A DNA stretch of 34,620 nucleotides, from positions 1-34,620 of the forward strand of contig CAZZHV010000010.1 of assembly GCA_964654135.1 (NCBI GenBank). The letters are read 5' to 3'. The notes below the pieces were generated by a model that was not told the DNA's origin, made no database searches, and was given only the letters and a program-made list of their open reading frames with translations. This document shows positions 15,391 to 23,900 of this stretch, piece after piece. Origin of the DNA: CAMLQK01 sp964654135. GTDB lineage: Bacteria; Patescibacteriota; Saccharimonadia; Saccharimonadales; UBA4665. Both the position numbers and the translations under genes were made by a program. How positions within the stretch are numbered: position 1 is the first letter of the stretch; the number at the start of each line of letters is the position of its first letter.

Positions 15391-16047
15391 TTATTTCCAG
15401 TGGGAAACAATTTGTTCAATAGTTTTAACCACCGCCTCGTGCGACGGAACGTCTTGTGTTTCGTAATAGTGATCGGTCGAAATATAGTCTTCAATAACGT
15501 TAAGACAGTAAATTTCGTCGGCCAAAATGTGCATGCGGTCAACAGCCGGCACGCTGGCCATCGGCGTTGCCATAATGAGCCGCTTCGTTTTGATCGGCTT
15601 CATATACTCTGCAGCTAAGTCGAGTGAAAAACCGTTGCTCAGGCCATCCGAAACAATAATAACGTTGTGTCCGCGTAATAACTCTTTGCGAATAAGACCG
15701 CCCCGGCCCTCGAGTCGGTGCATTTCACGCATCTTTGCCATTTTTTCTTGTTCAATAAAGCTATGGTATTCGCTAACAAAGTCTTCGATCTCGCCTGGTG
15801 AATAAAAATTGTTATACGTAAATGAGCCGTCCTGGTTAATGCCGGCGATAGCCGTATTCTCATGCGGCAGCTGAATGGCGTCCGTTAGAAGCATAGTTAA
15901 GACACAGTGTAGCTCCATGGCTATTTGTGCGCCCACCATAACAGCACCGTCGCTCAAGGCTACTACGGCGCACTTTTCGTTTTTATATTTTTTGACGATC
16001 TCTGCTGCAAGGAGATGGCCGGCGTCAACGCGGCTTTTGAAGTACAT
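15391..16047 (-). CDS. Phosphoribosyltransferase-fold protein with degenerate active site
   Basis: 218 residues. Overall layout follows the predicted phosphoribosyltransferase group (COG1926 type): F-x-R-x-x-A-G-x-x-L-A near the start (FKSRVDAGHLLAAEI), a first strand-loop (VVALSDGAVMVGAQIAMEL) and a central strand HNVIIVSDGLSNGFS where active enzymes carry the PRPP loop (usually D-D/E-G-x-x-T/S-G). Here the acidic pair is S-D and the glycine-rich part is altered, and the usual P-R-G-G of the first loop is S-D-G-A. Catalysis on PRPP is doubtful; a binding or regulatory role is possible. A -10 ends 6 bases before the ATG. Confidence 0.7.
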   Translation of the reverse strand: MYFKSRVDAGHLLAAEIVKKYKNEKCAVVALSDGAVMVGAQIAMELHCVLTMLLTDAIQLPHENTAIAGINQDGSFTYNNFYSPGEIEDFVSEYHSFIEQEKMAKMREMHRLEGRGGLIRKELLRGHNVIIVSDGLSNGFSLDLAAEYMKPIKTKRLIMATPMASVPAVDRMHILADEIYCLNVIEDYISTDHYYETQDVPSHEAVVKTIEQIVSHWK

Positions 16048-16053
16048 AACCAG

Positions 16054-16059
16054 ATTTTA
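16054..16059 (-). promoter_or_regulatory. Extended -10 promoter of the phosphoribosyltransferase-like gene
   Basis: TAAAAT preceded by TGt on the minus strand, ending 6 bases before the ATG at 16047. No clear -35. Predicts a leaderless mRNA. Confidence 0.55.
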
Positions 16060-16112
16060 ACATGCCGAGGTTACAAGCTCTAGCATTTTGAGCTGCAGTA
16101 GCGCTGTAATTT

Positions 16113-16841
16113 TTATTTGGCTATATTTTTGCGCAATTTATAGAAGCGCTCCCTGTTGCCTTTAGTGCCAGCAACATCCGAGTCTGCCTTGTCTATAATG
16201 ACAAAATGTTTGGTTACCCACGACTCAAAATCCTTAAGAATTTCACGGCGCATCTTGTCGTTCTTGATCACGCCTTTGTGTTTCATATTGCTTTCGCGAG
16301 CTTCAAACTGAGGTTTGACCATAGCTGCCACAACTGTCTGCGGGCCGCAAAGCGTTGCTATGTGCGGCAAAATATCACGCAAGCTAATAAACGACACATC
16401 GATTACCACGATATCAATAGGATCACTAGTTACCTTAACGTCGCGAATGTCGGTCTGCTCGTGGAGTTCAATGCGTTCGTTGCCTAGCAATGTCGGGTGT
16501 AGTTGGTCGGTACCAACATCAACAGCAATCACCTTGCGTGCATCATGTTTAAGTGCATAGTCGGTAAATCCGCCCGTAGAGCTACCTACGTCCAACATAA
16601 CCTTGTCTTTAAACACCAGGTGCAGTGTCTGAGCCACGGACGCAAGCTTTAAACCGGCGCGTGATACGTATTGCTCATCAGCCCTCAACTCAAGCTCAGC
16701 GGCCTCGTCAACGAACGTACCAGCCTTGGACACCTGCTTGCCATCGACAAAAACCTTACCGAGTCGAATCCAGCTCTCTGCCTGGCTGCGTGAGGCAACC
16801 ATTCCGCGTGCATGCAATAACTGATCTAATCGATGTTTCAT
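16113..16841 (-). CDS. tlyA: TlyA-family rRNA 2'-O-methyltransferase
   Basis: 242 residues. N-terminal S4 RNA-binding domain (about 3-62; LDQLLHARGMVASRSQAESW), then an FtsJ/RrmJ-type SAM-dependent methyltransferase domain with motif I VMLDVGSSTGGFTDYAL, motif II VIAVDVGTDQL and VVIDVSFISLRDILPHI, and MVKPQFEA. TlyA enzymes methylate 16S C1409 and/or 23S C1920 in other bacteria; the site here is inferred only from family. The start follows a TATACT -10 by 6 bases. It reads away from the beta-lactamase-fold gene promoter and starts 17 bases after that gene's stop. Confidence 0.92.
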   Translation of the reverse strand: MKHRLDQLLHARGMVASRSQAESWIRLGKVFVDGKQVSKAGTFVDEAAELELRADEQYVSRAGLKLASVAQTLHLVFKDKVMLDVGSSTGGFTDYALKHDARKVIAVDVGTDQLHPTLLGNERIELHEQTDIRDVKVTSDPIDIVVIDVSFISLRDILPHIATLCGPQTVVAAMVKPQFEARESNMKHKGVIKNDKMRREILKDFESWVTKHFVIIDKADSDVAGTKGNRERFYKLRKNIAK

Positions 16842-16847
16842 CTCTAC

Positions 16848-16853
16848 AGTATA
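16848..16853 (-). promoter_or_regulatory. -10 element of tlyA
   Basis: TATACT on the minus strand, 6 bases from the tlyA ATG at 16841; the 5' neighbour is TAG rather than TGn, so this one is not extended. It lies between tlyA and the stop codon of the upstream gene at 16859. Confidence 0.5.
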
Positions 16854-16858
16854 CTATA

Positions 16859-18577
16859 TTAGTTCAGAAAAGTGTTGATTTGTCGAGCGGCGTTGGCGAT
16901 GGCACCCCAAGAACTGTTGCTCGTCATGACAACCATGATATATGGACCATTAGGACCATATACGATGCCAGCGTCGTGAATGACATTATCAACAAAGCCT
17001 ACTTTATCGGCAACTGCCAAGCCTGTGCCCGCAGGAATACCCGAGCGATAAATCTGACGCTTCATAGCGCCAACCAAACGATCGGTATCCGAGCCATTAA
17101 ACAGCGTTCCGGCCTGTAAACGCTGCAGGTATGCAGCTAGATCGGAGGAGTTGGTGTATTTGGTACTGCCTGAGACTGTCGTGCCGTTAAAGCCAGCACC
17201 GTGAATCATATTATCAATATTGCCCCACCCTATCTTATTGCCGAAGGCAATCGCGCATGGGTTATCGGACTTTACTATCATGTCGTCAAAACACTGGTCG
17301 GCCGACTTGCCATTAATACTATCCGTCCAATGCATGGCGCCTGCATTAATTTGCTGGAAAACCGCATAGGCTACGAACAGCTTATAGGTACTGGCCGCTT
17401 CGAAACGCTTAGATCCATTAACGCTTGCCGTAATACTTCGACCTGGGTCAATAACCGATATACCAAAGCCATTAGTGCCAGCAAGCGTCGCTAGCAATGC
17501 CTGCAAACCGGCACTCGTCTTACTGTACGAACGATTGTAGACAATGTTTGGCTGGAGTGTGGCAATTGGTACGGCAATAGCAATCTCTTTGCCCGCGTGA
17601 AGCGCATCAGTAATAAGTGCGATGGCCTTTGCATTATCGACACCACGGCCACTAGCACCTACGGTACGTCCAACTTCTGTGTTGTCCACCATTTGCACGG
17701 TAGTTGTGCCAGGTGCCTTATAAATTTTGCCTTGGATAGTGTCCAGGTATTTCTGCACAACGTCATTCTTGAGCGCAAGCTTGAGCTGCTTGGTGGTAGC
17801 ATCTTCGGTAAAATCAATCCATGTGGAAATTTCACTTTTAGCAACCGTTTTACGCTCATTGTCGAACGTTAATGTCAGGGGTGTATCAACGGCCTTTTGA
17901 GCTTGCTTTAGCACTCCCTTAACCTGGTTGTCTGTACGTGGAGCAGCCTTAACAGAAGGACTCACTTGTGCAACAGTTTGCGGCACGTGCACAGCGTTCT
18001 TTGCAGCCGTGATAATAGCAGCTTTAGAATACGCTTTGCTTGGCTTCGATGGCACAAGGACCACTGTACTACCCTTGATAGCTACCGTAGCATTTACTGG
18101 CGCAACGTATGTGCTCTTGCTAGTTTGCTGGGCAAAATATGCTAAGCGATCGTCGTCGTAACTCATCTGTGTAGGCACATCGCGAGATGACGCAAAAAGA
18201 GACGAGAATGGTATAAGGCGCCAGCCCCAGCCATATGAGACCGCTGATTGTGCAGTCTTTTTGCCATCGACAGAAATACCAGCTTCGTCGTAACTGGTTT
18301 TGACCGTTTTATTGTCTGTCTTAATGGACAATGTTGCTTTGCTATATGCGCTATCAAGCTTCTTCTGAATGCTCTGTGTGCTCTGCCAGCCAACCGCCAT
18401 GTCTGATACTTTTGTGCCGGGCAAAGCGCGAGAATGCGGATATAACAGCTGAAGCAGAACGACAGCAACAAGGCCAATGCCTAAATACTTGCCGCACCTT
18501 CTGAGCACAGCACGATGTTGGCGCATCCAGCTTTTTGCGCTAAACGTCCTCGTTCTAGATTGTCCTAAACGGTCCAT
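16859..18577 (-). CDS. Membrane-anchored serine beta-lactamase-fold protein with PG_binding_4-like repeats
   Basis: 572 residues with a cytoplasmic basic start and one signal-anchor helix (about 30-46). Two repeats resembling the PG_binding_4 domain found upstream of VanW or L,D-transpeptidase domains follow (first starting LPGTKVSDMAVG at about 52; second from about 225 to 345). The C-terminal domain (about 360-572) has the penicillin-recognising serine motifs: S-x-x-K as S396-TY-K399, SDN at 437-439, and K-V-G at 525-527 in place of K-T/S-G. The S-to-SDN distance (41 residues) is shorter than in class A beta-lactamases and I see no ExxLN omega-loop glutamate. A peptidoglycan-acting or -binding protein outside the membrane is likelier than antibiotic resistance. 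Its promoter (-10 TATACT with TGg, 18616-18621) gives a short leader. Confidence 0.85.
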   Translation of the reverse strand: MDRLGQSRTRTFSAKSWMRQHRAVLRRCGKYLGIGLVAVVLLQLLYPHSRALPGTKVSDMAVGWQSTQSIQKKLDSAYSKATLSIKTDNKTVKTSYDEAGISVDGKKTAQSAVSYGWGWRLIPFSSLFASSRDVPTQMSYDDDRLAYFAQQTSKSTYVAPVNATVAIKGSTVVLVPSKPSKAYSKAAIITAAKNAVHVPQTVAQVSPSVKAAPRTDNQVKGVLKQAQKAVDTPLTLTFDNERKTVAKSEISTWIDFTEDATTKQLKLALKNDVVQKYLDTIQGKIYKAPGTTTVQMVDNTEVGRTVGASGRGVDNAKAIALITDALHAGKEIAIAVPIATLQPNIVYNRSYSKTSAGLQALLATLAGTNGFGISVIDPGRSITASVNGSKRFEAASTYKLFVAYAVFQQINAGAMHWTDSINGKSADQCFDDMIVKSDNPCAIAFGNKIGWGNIDNMIHGAGFNGTTVSGSTKYTNSSDLAAYLQRLQAGTLFNGSDTDRLVGAMKRQIYRSGIPAGTGLAVADKVGFVDNVIHDAGIVYGPNGPYIMVVMTSNSSWGAIANAARQINTFLN

Positions 18578-18615
18578 CCACCCTCGTTTCAGTTTTTACA
18601 GCCTCAATGTTTTTC

Positions 18616-18621
18616 AGTATA
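18616..18621 (-). promoter_or_regulatory. Extended -10 upstream of the beta-lactamase-fold gene
   Basis: TATACT preceded by TGg on the minus strand; the expected start near 18609 gives a leader of about 32 bases to the ATG at 18577. It sits 20 bases after the efp stop, so the gene may be transcribed independently of the rpsF-efp operon. Confidence 0.5.
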
Positions 18622-18641
18622 CCAGGCCAAAACGTACTTGG

Positions 18642-19205
18642 CTATTTCGCACGTTCGAGATATTCGCCAGTACGCGTATCAACTTTAATAATATCGCCCT
18701 GCTTAATAAAAGCGGGTACTTTTACGGTAATACCAGTCTCAAGCTCAGCGTCTTTCAGTACAGAGCTGGTTGTGTCACCCTTAACCACGTTTTCGGCATA
18801 GGTAACTTTTAGTGGAACGTTCTTAGGTAGCTCAACGTTAATAGGTGTTTCGTTGAAGAATTGGAGCTGAATGCGATCACCTTCTTTAAGGTAGCCTGCA
18901 CCATCACCAACGAGATCAGCAGGGATCTCAAATTGTTCAAACGTGTCTTCGTTCATGAAATAGAAGATGGTACCATCGGTGTACAAATATTGTACGTTCT
19001 GGTTGCTAACGTCTGCACTATCAAGTTGTTCGTTGCCCTTATAAGTCTTTTCGAGAACCTTACCGTCAATCAAACTCTTAATGCGTACGTTTACAATCGA
19101 ACCGCCACGGCCCATAACCTTCTGGTTGTAGTCAGTTACACGATACGGCACGCCGTCAATCTGAAATAGTGTACCTTTTTTGAGATCGGTGATGCTTAAT
19201 GCCAT
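18642..19205 (-). CDS. efp: Translation elongation factor P
   Basis: Binds the ribosome E-site/P-site region and relieves stalling at polyproline. 187 residues, three beta-barrel domains, normal length. The loop that reaches the peptidyl-transferase centre reads GRGGSIVNVR: aligned to E. coli (GKGQAFVRVK) the modified lysine K34 is an arginine (R33). No EarP, EpmA or EpmC gene is in the window. AGGAGA precedes the ATG. It follows the rpsF-ssb-rpsR run and a coiled-coil protein with a 9-base gap. Confidence 0.96.
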   Translation of the reverse strand: MALSITDLKKGTLFQIDGVPYRVTDYNQKVMGRGGSIVNVRIKSLIDGKVLEKTYKGNEQLDSADVSNQNVQYLYTDGTIFYFMNEDTFEQFEIPADLVGDGAGYLKEGDRIQLQFFNETPINVELPKNVPLKVTYAENVVKGDTTSSVLKDAELETGITVKVPAFIKQGDIIKVDTRTGEYLERAK

Positions 19206-19214
19206 ATGTTTCTC

Positions 19215-19547
19215 CTATTGCAATTGCGAAATAATAACCTGGATCAACGCAGAAAACTGCGCGGTATCAACGGCGCTGAACAAATTTCGTCCACTCGCCG
19301 TGAGCAGCTGCTCATTTAGTTGTTCGAGGCGCTGCTTGGCCTCGTGTAAAGCCTCTAGCTGCTCTGCCCGAGTTTGGGCGTACTCGTAGTCGCGTACATC
19401 CAGTCGGGCATCTGCAGCCAAACGCTTTAGTTCCGAAATAATAAATCGCTCCTCGTGTGATAACAAATCTAGATCCATGTGTGAGATACGAGCTTGTATC
19501 TGTACACTGAAATCTTTAGCTTGTTCGAAGAGCGATCTATTCTCCAC
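19215..19547 (-). CDS. Unrecognised coiled-coil protein between rpsR and efp
   Basis: 110 residues, cytoplasmic, almost entirely helical with a heptad-like region (about 35-90; LEALHEAKQRLEQLNEQLL). No family recognised. In many bacteria the rpsF-ssb-rpsR operon ends with rplI (ribosomal protein bL9); this protein takes that place but shows no bL9 sequence pattern. Spacing (14 bases after rpsR, 9 before efp) indicates cotranscription with translation genes. A ribosome-linked role is inference from context only. Confidence 0.8.
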   Translation of the reverse strand: MENRSLFEQAKDFSVQIQARISHMDLDLLSHEERFIISELKRLAADARLDVRDYEYAQTRAEQLEALHEAKQRLEQLNEQLLTASGRNLFSAVDTAQFSALIQVIISQLQ

Positions 19548-19561
19548 CCGTTTTACCTCAA

Positions 19562-19765
19562 TTAGTTGTTTGCTACGAAAGGCAAAAGTGCGATGTTGCG
19601 TGCGCGCTTGATAGCGGTAGCCAAACGACGCTGCTGGCTTTCGGTAAGACCAGTCTTCTTGCGAGTTTCGATCTGACCGTACACGTTTACGTAACGTTGC
19701 AAAGTCTTGAAATCCTTGTAGTCAAAGTAGGCTACATCGGTTTTGTGCTTAAAAATCTTAGCCAT
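19562..19765 (-). CDS. rpsR: 30S ribosomal protein bS18
   Basis: 67 residues, slightly short for the family but with the conserved core: FDYKDFKTLQRYV, then RKKTGLTESQQRRLATAIKRAR and LLPFV near the C-terminus. It forms a heterodimer with bS6 on the central domain of 16S rRNA. The zinc-binding cysteines present in some bS18 paralogues are absent. AGGAGC precedes the ATG; it is third in the rpsF-ssb-rpsR operon. Confidence 0.97.
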   Translation of the reverse strand: MAKIFKHKTDVAYFDYKDFKTLQRYVNVYGQIETRKKTGLTESQQRRLATAIKRARNIALLPFVANN

Positions 19766-19788
19766 TATATGCTCCTAGATAATCAGGG

Positions 19789-20259
19789 TTAGAATGGGAT
19801 ATCATCGAGGTTTACTGGTTCATCACCAATATCTTCGATTACCACGTCATCTTTTTTGCTAGAGTTCGAGCCACCACCATTGTTGGTGCCACCGAATGAA
19901 CCGGCTGAAGAACCTTCACCGCCTTCGCCACGACCGTCGAGGAAGGTTACGTCGTTCGCAAGAACTTCTACCTTCGTTCGCTTCTGGCCTTCTTGTTCCC
20001 AAGAACGGCTTTGCAAACGGCCTTGTACGAGACAGCGGCGACCCTTGGCCATGTACTGAGCTACGCGCTCAGCCAATGGACCCCAGGCTGAAACATCGAT
20101 GTAATCGGTTGCTTCCTGCCATTCGCCAGACTGGTCCTTGTAAGAACGGTTGAGTGCTAAGCTAAAGCTTACGACGCTCTGACCGCCAGGTGTCTGACGC
20201 AATTCTGGATCGCGTGTTAGGTTCCCCATCATGATAACTTGGTTGACACTTCGTGCCAT
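19789..20259 (-). CDS. ssb: Single-stranded DNA-binding protein
   Basis: 156 residues. N-terminal OB fold (1-110; MARSVNQVIMMGNLTRDPEL, DYIDVSAWGPLAERVAQYM), a Gly/Ser/Asn-rich linker and the conserved acidic tip (LDDIPF) that recruits replication and repair partners. Strong GGAGGGG Shine-Dalgarno. A 100-base gap separates it from rpsF, within which a TATACT (about 20345-20355 on the minus strand) could be an internal promoter. Confidence 0.97.
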   Translation of the reverse strand: MARSVNQVIMMGNLTRDPELRQTPGGQSVVSFSLALNRSYKDQSGEWQEATDYIDVSAWGPLAERVAQYMAKGRRCLVQGRLQSRSWEQEGQKRTKVEVLANDVTFLDGRGEGGEGSSAGSFGGTNNGGGSNSSKKDDVVIEDIGDEPVNLDDIPF

Positions 20260-20359
20260 AGTGATATCCCCTCCGAGAGCTCTACGGTGTTACCCGTTGC
20301 CGTCACATTTACGGCTAGCCCTGCTATTTCCCATTAATTGTTATGTTCTTTAGTATAGC

Positions 20360-20740
20360 TTATTCAGCTGGTTTTTCAGCTTCTTCGGTGTTTTCACCGC
20401 GAGCTGCAGCCTTCTTGGCCTTTTCAGCCTTCAAAGCTTCTGCCTTAGCGATAGCCTTGAGGTCTGGACGAGTGATCATAAAGCGGATTACTTCGTCGGT
20501 AATGTTGAGTACAGACTCAACCTTGCGAACTGCTTCTGCTGGGAATTCTACTGTGTAGAATACGTACACAGCGTGTTCGTTCTTCTTGATTGGGTATGCG
20601 AGCTTGCGCTTGCCCCAGTTGTCAGCGTTTTTGATTTCACCACCGTTGTCGGTAAAGATTTTCTCTACGCGGCTGGTAGCTTTTTCCAGATCAATTTCGA
20701 GATCTGGGTGATAGAGTACAGCAACTTCGTACTGATTCAT
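20360..20740 (-). CDS. rpsF: 30S ribosomal protein bS6
   Basis: 126 residues: ferredoxin-like bS6 domain (1-95; MNQYEVAVLYHPDL, WGKRKLAYPIKKNEHAVYV) plus a charged Lys/Ala/Glu tail as in many bS6 proteins. It is first in the rpsF-ssb-rpsR operon with an AAGGAG Shine-Dalgarno, a TATAAT promoter 70 bases upstream, and a leader hairpin that may mediate feedback by the bS6:bS18 complex. Confidence 0.97.
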   Translation of the reverse strand: MNQYEVAVLYHPDLEIDLEKATSRVEKIFTDNGGEIKNADNWGKRKLAYPIKKNEHAVYVFYTVEFPAEAVRKVESVLNITDEVIRFMITRPDLKAIAKAEALKAEKAKKAAARGENTEEAEKPAE

Positions 20741-20762
20741 CCTTTTGCTCCTTTGGCTTATA

Positions 20763-20790
20763 GCCCACGCAAACTTTGTTGTTCGTGAGC
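20763..20790 (-). promoter_or_regulatory. Hairpin in the rpsF mRNA leader
   Basis: On the minus strand gctcacg (20784-20790) pairs with cgtgggc (20763-20769; one U-G pair), with a further aac/gtt inside. It lies between promoter and Shine-Dalgarno. In other bacteria the bS6:bS18 complex represses this operon through a leader structure with a conserved CCG; I do not see that CCG, so function is tentative. Confidence 0.4.
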
Positions 20791-20809
20791 TGAGTTAATA
20801 ACAGAGGTA

Positions 20810-20839
20810 ATTATACCATGCCTCCCCTGTTTTCGGCAA
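20810..20839 (-). promoter_or_regulatory. Promoter of the rpsF operon
   Basis: TATAAT (20810-20815) preceded by TGg, with TTGCCG (20834-20839) 18 bases upstream, on the minus strand. Leader about 65 bases, unlike the leaderless starts elsewhere. Confidence 0.8.
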
Positions 20840-20847
20840 GGCAAACC

Positions 20848-20881
20848 AAAACAGCGCAGATTTTGACGTCTGCGCTGTTTT
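20848..20881 (-). terminator. Terminator of the PP2C gene
   Basis: Perfect 13-bp stem aaaacagcgcaga (20848-20860) with tctgcgctgtttt (20869-20881), 8-base loop, then a T-rich run on the minus strand; 21 bases after the PP2C stop. Confidence 0.92.
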
Positions 20882-20901
20882 TATCGAGTGGTCTACGTAG
20901 G

Positions 20902-23900
20902 TTATTTCTTAGCTACGAGCTTGCCACCCTGGACTTTAAAGGTGTAGCTTGAGCCAGTCTTCATTTGGCGGTCCTGGCCAGGCTTGAGTTTCATAGACTG
21001 TACAGATTCGGCGGTTGATGTATCACTGCTGTTAAGGTGTAATTCCCGTTCAGCGTGATCAAGGCCGTCCCATACGGTACCGCCACGGTCGAGCGTAATA
21101 GTTACTTCGCTACCGTCGGCTGAGATCTTAAGATCTTCGTTACCGGCATGAATTGTACGAGCCTTGTTGCCAGTAGTGACACCGGCGCCATGTTCGTTAC
21201 GGTGGTCGTCGTCTACAGTTGCGCTTGGCTTCTTAGATTCCTTATGTTCAGGCGCATGAGTGTGCTTTTCGGCACTAGCAGATGGGCTTGCTGAAGGTTT
21301 GCTTTCAGTTTTACCACTGTCAACCTTGGCGCCAGGCGTAGCTTCTGCGCTAGCAGATGGACCCTTACCAACATGCGTTGGACCTTCGTTGCTATTGTCG
21401 CTACCAGCAAGGCTAAAGAGTGCGCCTGCTAGAACTGTTGCGCCAACTGCACCAGCAACTACTCGGAGCTGACGCTTGGCGATACGGCCGTCACGGTCTG
21501 GAGTAGTACTGTCGAGGTCGCGACCAGTAAAGTATGTGCGAGCCTTATCCCAACCTGTGCGGAAGGCAGCACCGACACGTTCGCGGCGGCTTGCGCGGCG
21601 GGGTTCAGGATCACCAAAGTCGCCTAAGAGATCGTCGGCAAGGTTACGGCTGCCGCTTTCGTCATCATCATTATCTTCGTTGTCTTCATTGTCTGCTTCT
21701 GCACGTGCAGCTGCGGCTGCAGCTTCGCCACTACGAGTAACTGACAATGGGTTTGCTAGCGGTTCATCACTAAAGACATCAAACGGGCTAGGTCGAGATG
21801 AGGTAGATGCAGGTGCAGGTGATTCTTCAAGGTCGTCTAGGTTGTCGACGAATGCGTCTGCCCAGCTTGTGTCAGCGTCTTCGCCAAGTGCTGCGGCACC
21901 GAGGTTCCGTGCTCGGTCACCGAAACCACCGAGGTTTAGGTTGCCTCGGATGGCAGAAGGGTCATATGTTTTGTCAGCGTCAGCGTCAGCCTTAGCGGCC
22001 TCTGCGGCTGCATCATCTGCTTCCACTTCTTCGGGGGTGCGAGTATCGCGGTTGCCTGCAGTTGCAAGAACATCTTCTGCAAAATCTGGCGTTTCAAAGT
22101 CAAGGTTAGCGAGGACCTCATCATCCGAGGGCTTAGCTTCTTCGGTTTTAGTGGTAGACTCACCGATAAACAATACACTTACTGTTTTATCATCGGTCTT
22201 CTTGTCGAATCCAGTTGAGACTTCGATAAAGCGCTTAGCAGTTTCTTCTGGTGTAGGCTGGCTACATGCGTCGCGGAATTCTTCAGGTGTAAGTTCTTCG
22301 GACTTAGCGTCACCGGTAATGCCGTCTGATACGCTAATGAGCTTATCGCCAGGGTTTAGCTTAATCGCACGGATTTCGTCATTATACGCCCAAGCTCCTT
22401 TCTGCTCAGGGTCAACTGGGTTATAAGGCTTATCTGTACCACCGAGACTGTTAGTAACGAAGTTATAGCGATCTGGGTGATTACTTGTAGGGTCATTTGT
22501 AGACTGATTTGCGGTAACTTGGTTGATCACGCGATTATTAGCGTCCACGTGATACATTAGGCTGTCGCCAGTGTTACCAACAATGGCATAAGTACCATCC
22601 TCAAACTCTTCGATAAATGCGACGTTAGCAGTTGTCGCACGTCTATGGTCGCCGTCATTCTCACCAGCCTGTTCGACTACGCGGTGAGCGCTGAGCATCA
22701 AGTCTTGCATGTATTGCTTAGCTTCTTCGACTGTCTTAAATTCAGGACGGTCACCACCAAGCCACCTTTCAAAATGGTCACGAGCAGCTTCAGCAGCCTC
22801 GCCACCAGCAGCGTGTCCGCCCATACCATCGAAGACACCTAAGTAGCCCTTGTCTGGGTTAACCATTGCACGGTCTTCGTTGTCAGAGTCTTCTAGATAT
22901 CGGTCAGAGACTCGGGTCTCCATAGCACCAGTCAGCTTGAGGTTTTCACGTGTTTTTTCCGCTTCTGGGGTTGCGGTTGGAGCTTCGGTTTTGTCAGCTT
23001 CAGGAGCTGGAGCCTCTGCTTGAGCAATTTCTGGCTCAGAAGCTGATGTCTCTTCGGCTACTGGACGACGGCGTGGCATGTCGGCAGGAGATGGGCCGCC
23101 CTTGCGAGCACCACGAGCACCAGGCATATCTGCAGGAGTTGGACGAGCCTTGGTGTCAGCCTGTGGAGCTGGCTCTTCAGCAGAAGGTGCTACAGATTCG
23201 GTAGTAGTTTCTTCAGGGTTAGTTGTGCGGTTCTTGCGACCACGACGTTTTGCTGGACGACCACTGTCAGCACCACCCATAGCGCCAAGAACATCTTCGT
23301 CGATCTCCTCAGCTGAGGTTCGAGTAGCCTCTGACTTAGATTCAGATTTCTGCTTTGGCTTTGGTTCAGGGGTAGTTGCTTCAGATTCGTTTGGATCGTA
23401 ACCAGCGGCAGCGGCCATAGCCTTTAGCTCAGCGTCGTACCTATCCTGTGAGGTTACCTTAGGAGGAATAACTGTACCTTCAAGAGCCGTTTTTGATTCT
23501 TCCGCAGGGGCTGCAGGTTCTTCGGTCTGTTCTTGAGTTGGAATTACTGCTTCTGGAACTGGACGCGCATCGGTTGCAGCTTCTTTAGGAACACGAGCTC
23601 GTTCTTGAGGAGCGGTAGTTGGCTCGCTGACATATTCCTGGCCATCAGTACCTTGGTTGACCACAGTTTGCTTAGCTGACTTTTCACTTGCGCCATCACG
23701 CTCACCCAAGATAGGTGGCGTCTGAGGAGCTTCGGCTTCTTGGGCTGCACGCTTTGCTTTGCCTTCGGCGCGAGCTTTATCTACCGCAACACGACTAGCA
23801 TCTTTGCCACGATTGCTGCGCTCCTGCCTAGCGCGGCGTTTCACTGTGTGAGCAGCTGCTGTGGCTGTTTCACTAATTTTTGCAGACGCTTCAGCGCGTT

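Noticed and set aside
16859..18577. Antibiotic-resistance beta-lactamase
   Set aside because: Motif spacing, the KVG motif and lack of a visible omega-loop glutamate argue against a class A resistance enzyme; wall-binding repeats suggest a different role.
21476..22426. Long open frame (316 codons) on the plus strand opposite the PP2C gene
   Set aside because: Its Ser/Arg/Ala-rich sequence is the mirror of the low-complexity Asp/Glu/Ala coding strand; it has no promoter or Shine-Dalgarno and overlaps a well-supported gene.
23050..23160. PADMP-containing repeats in the PP2C arm as a DNA repeat element
   Set aside because: Only two related protein segments within a low-complexity coding region; not a mobile or regulatory repeat.
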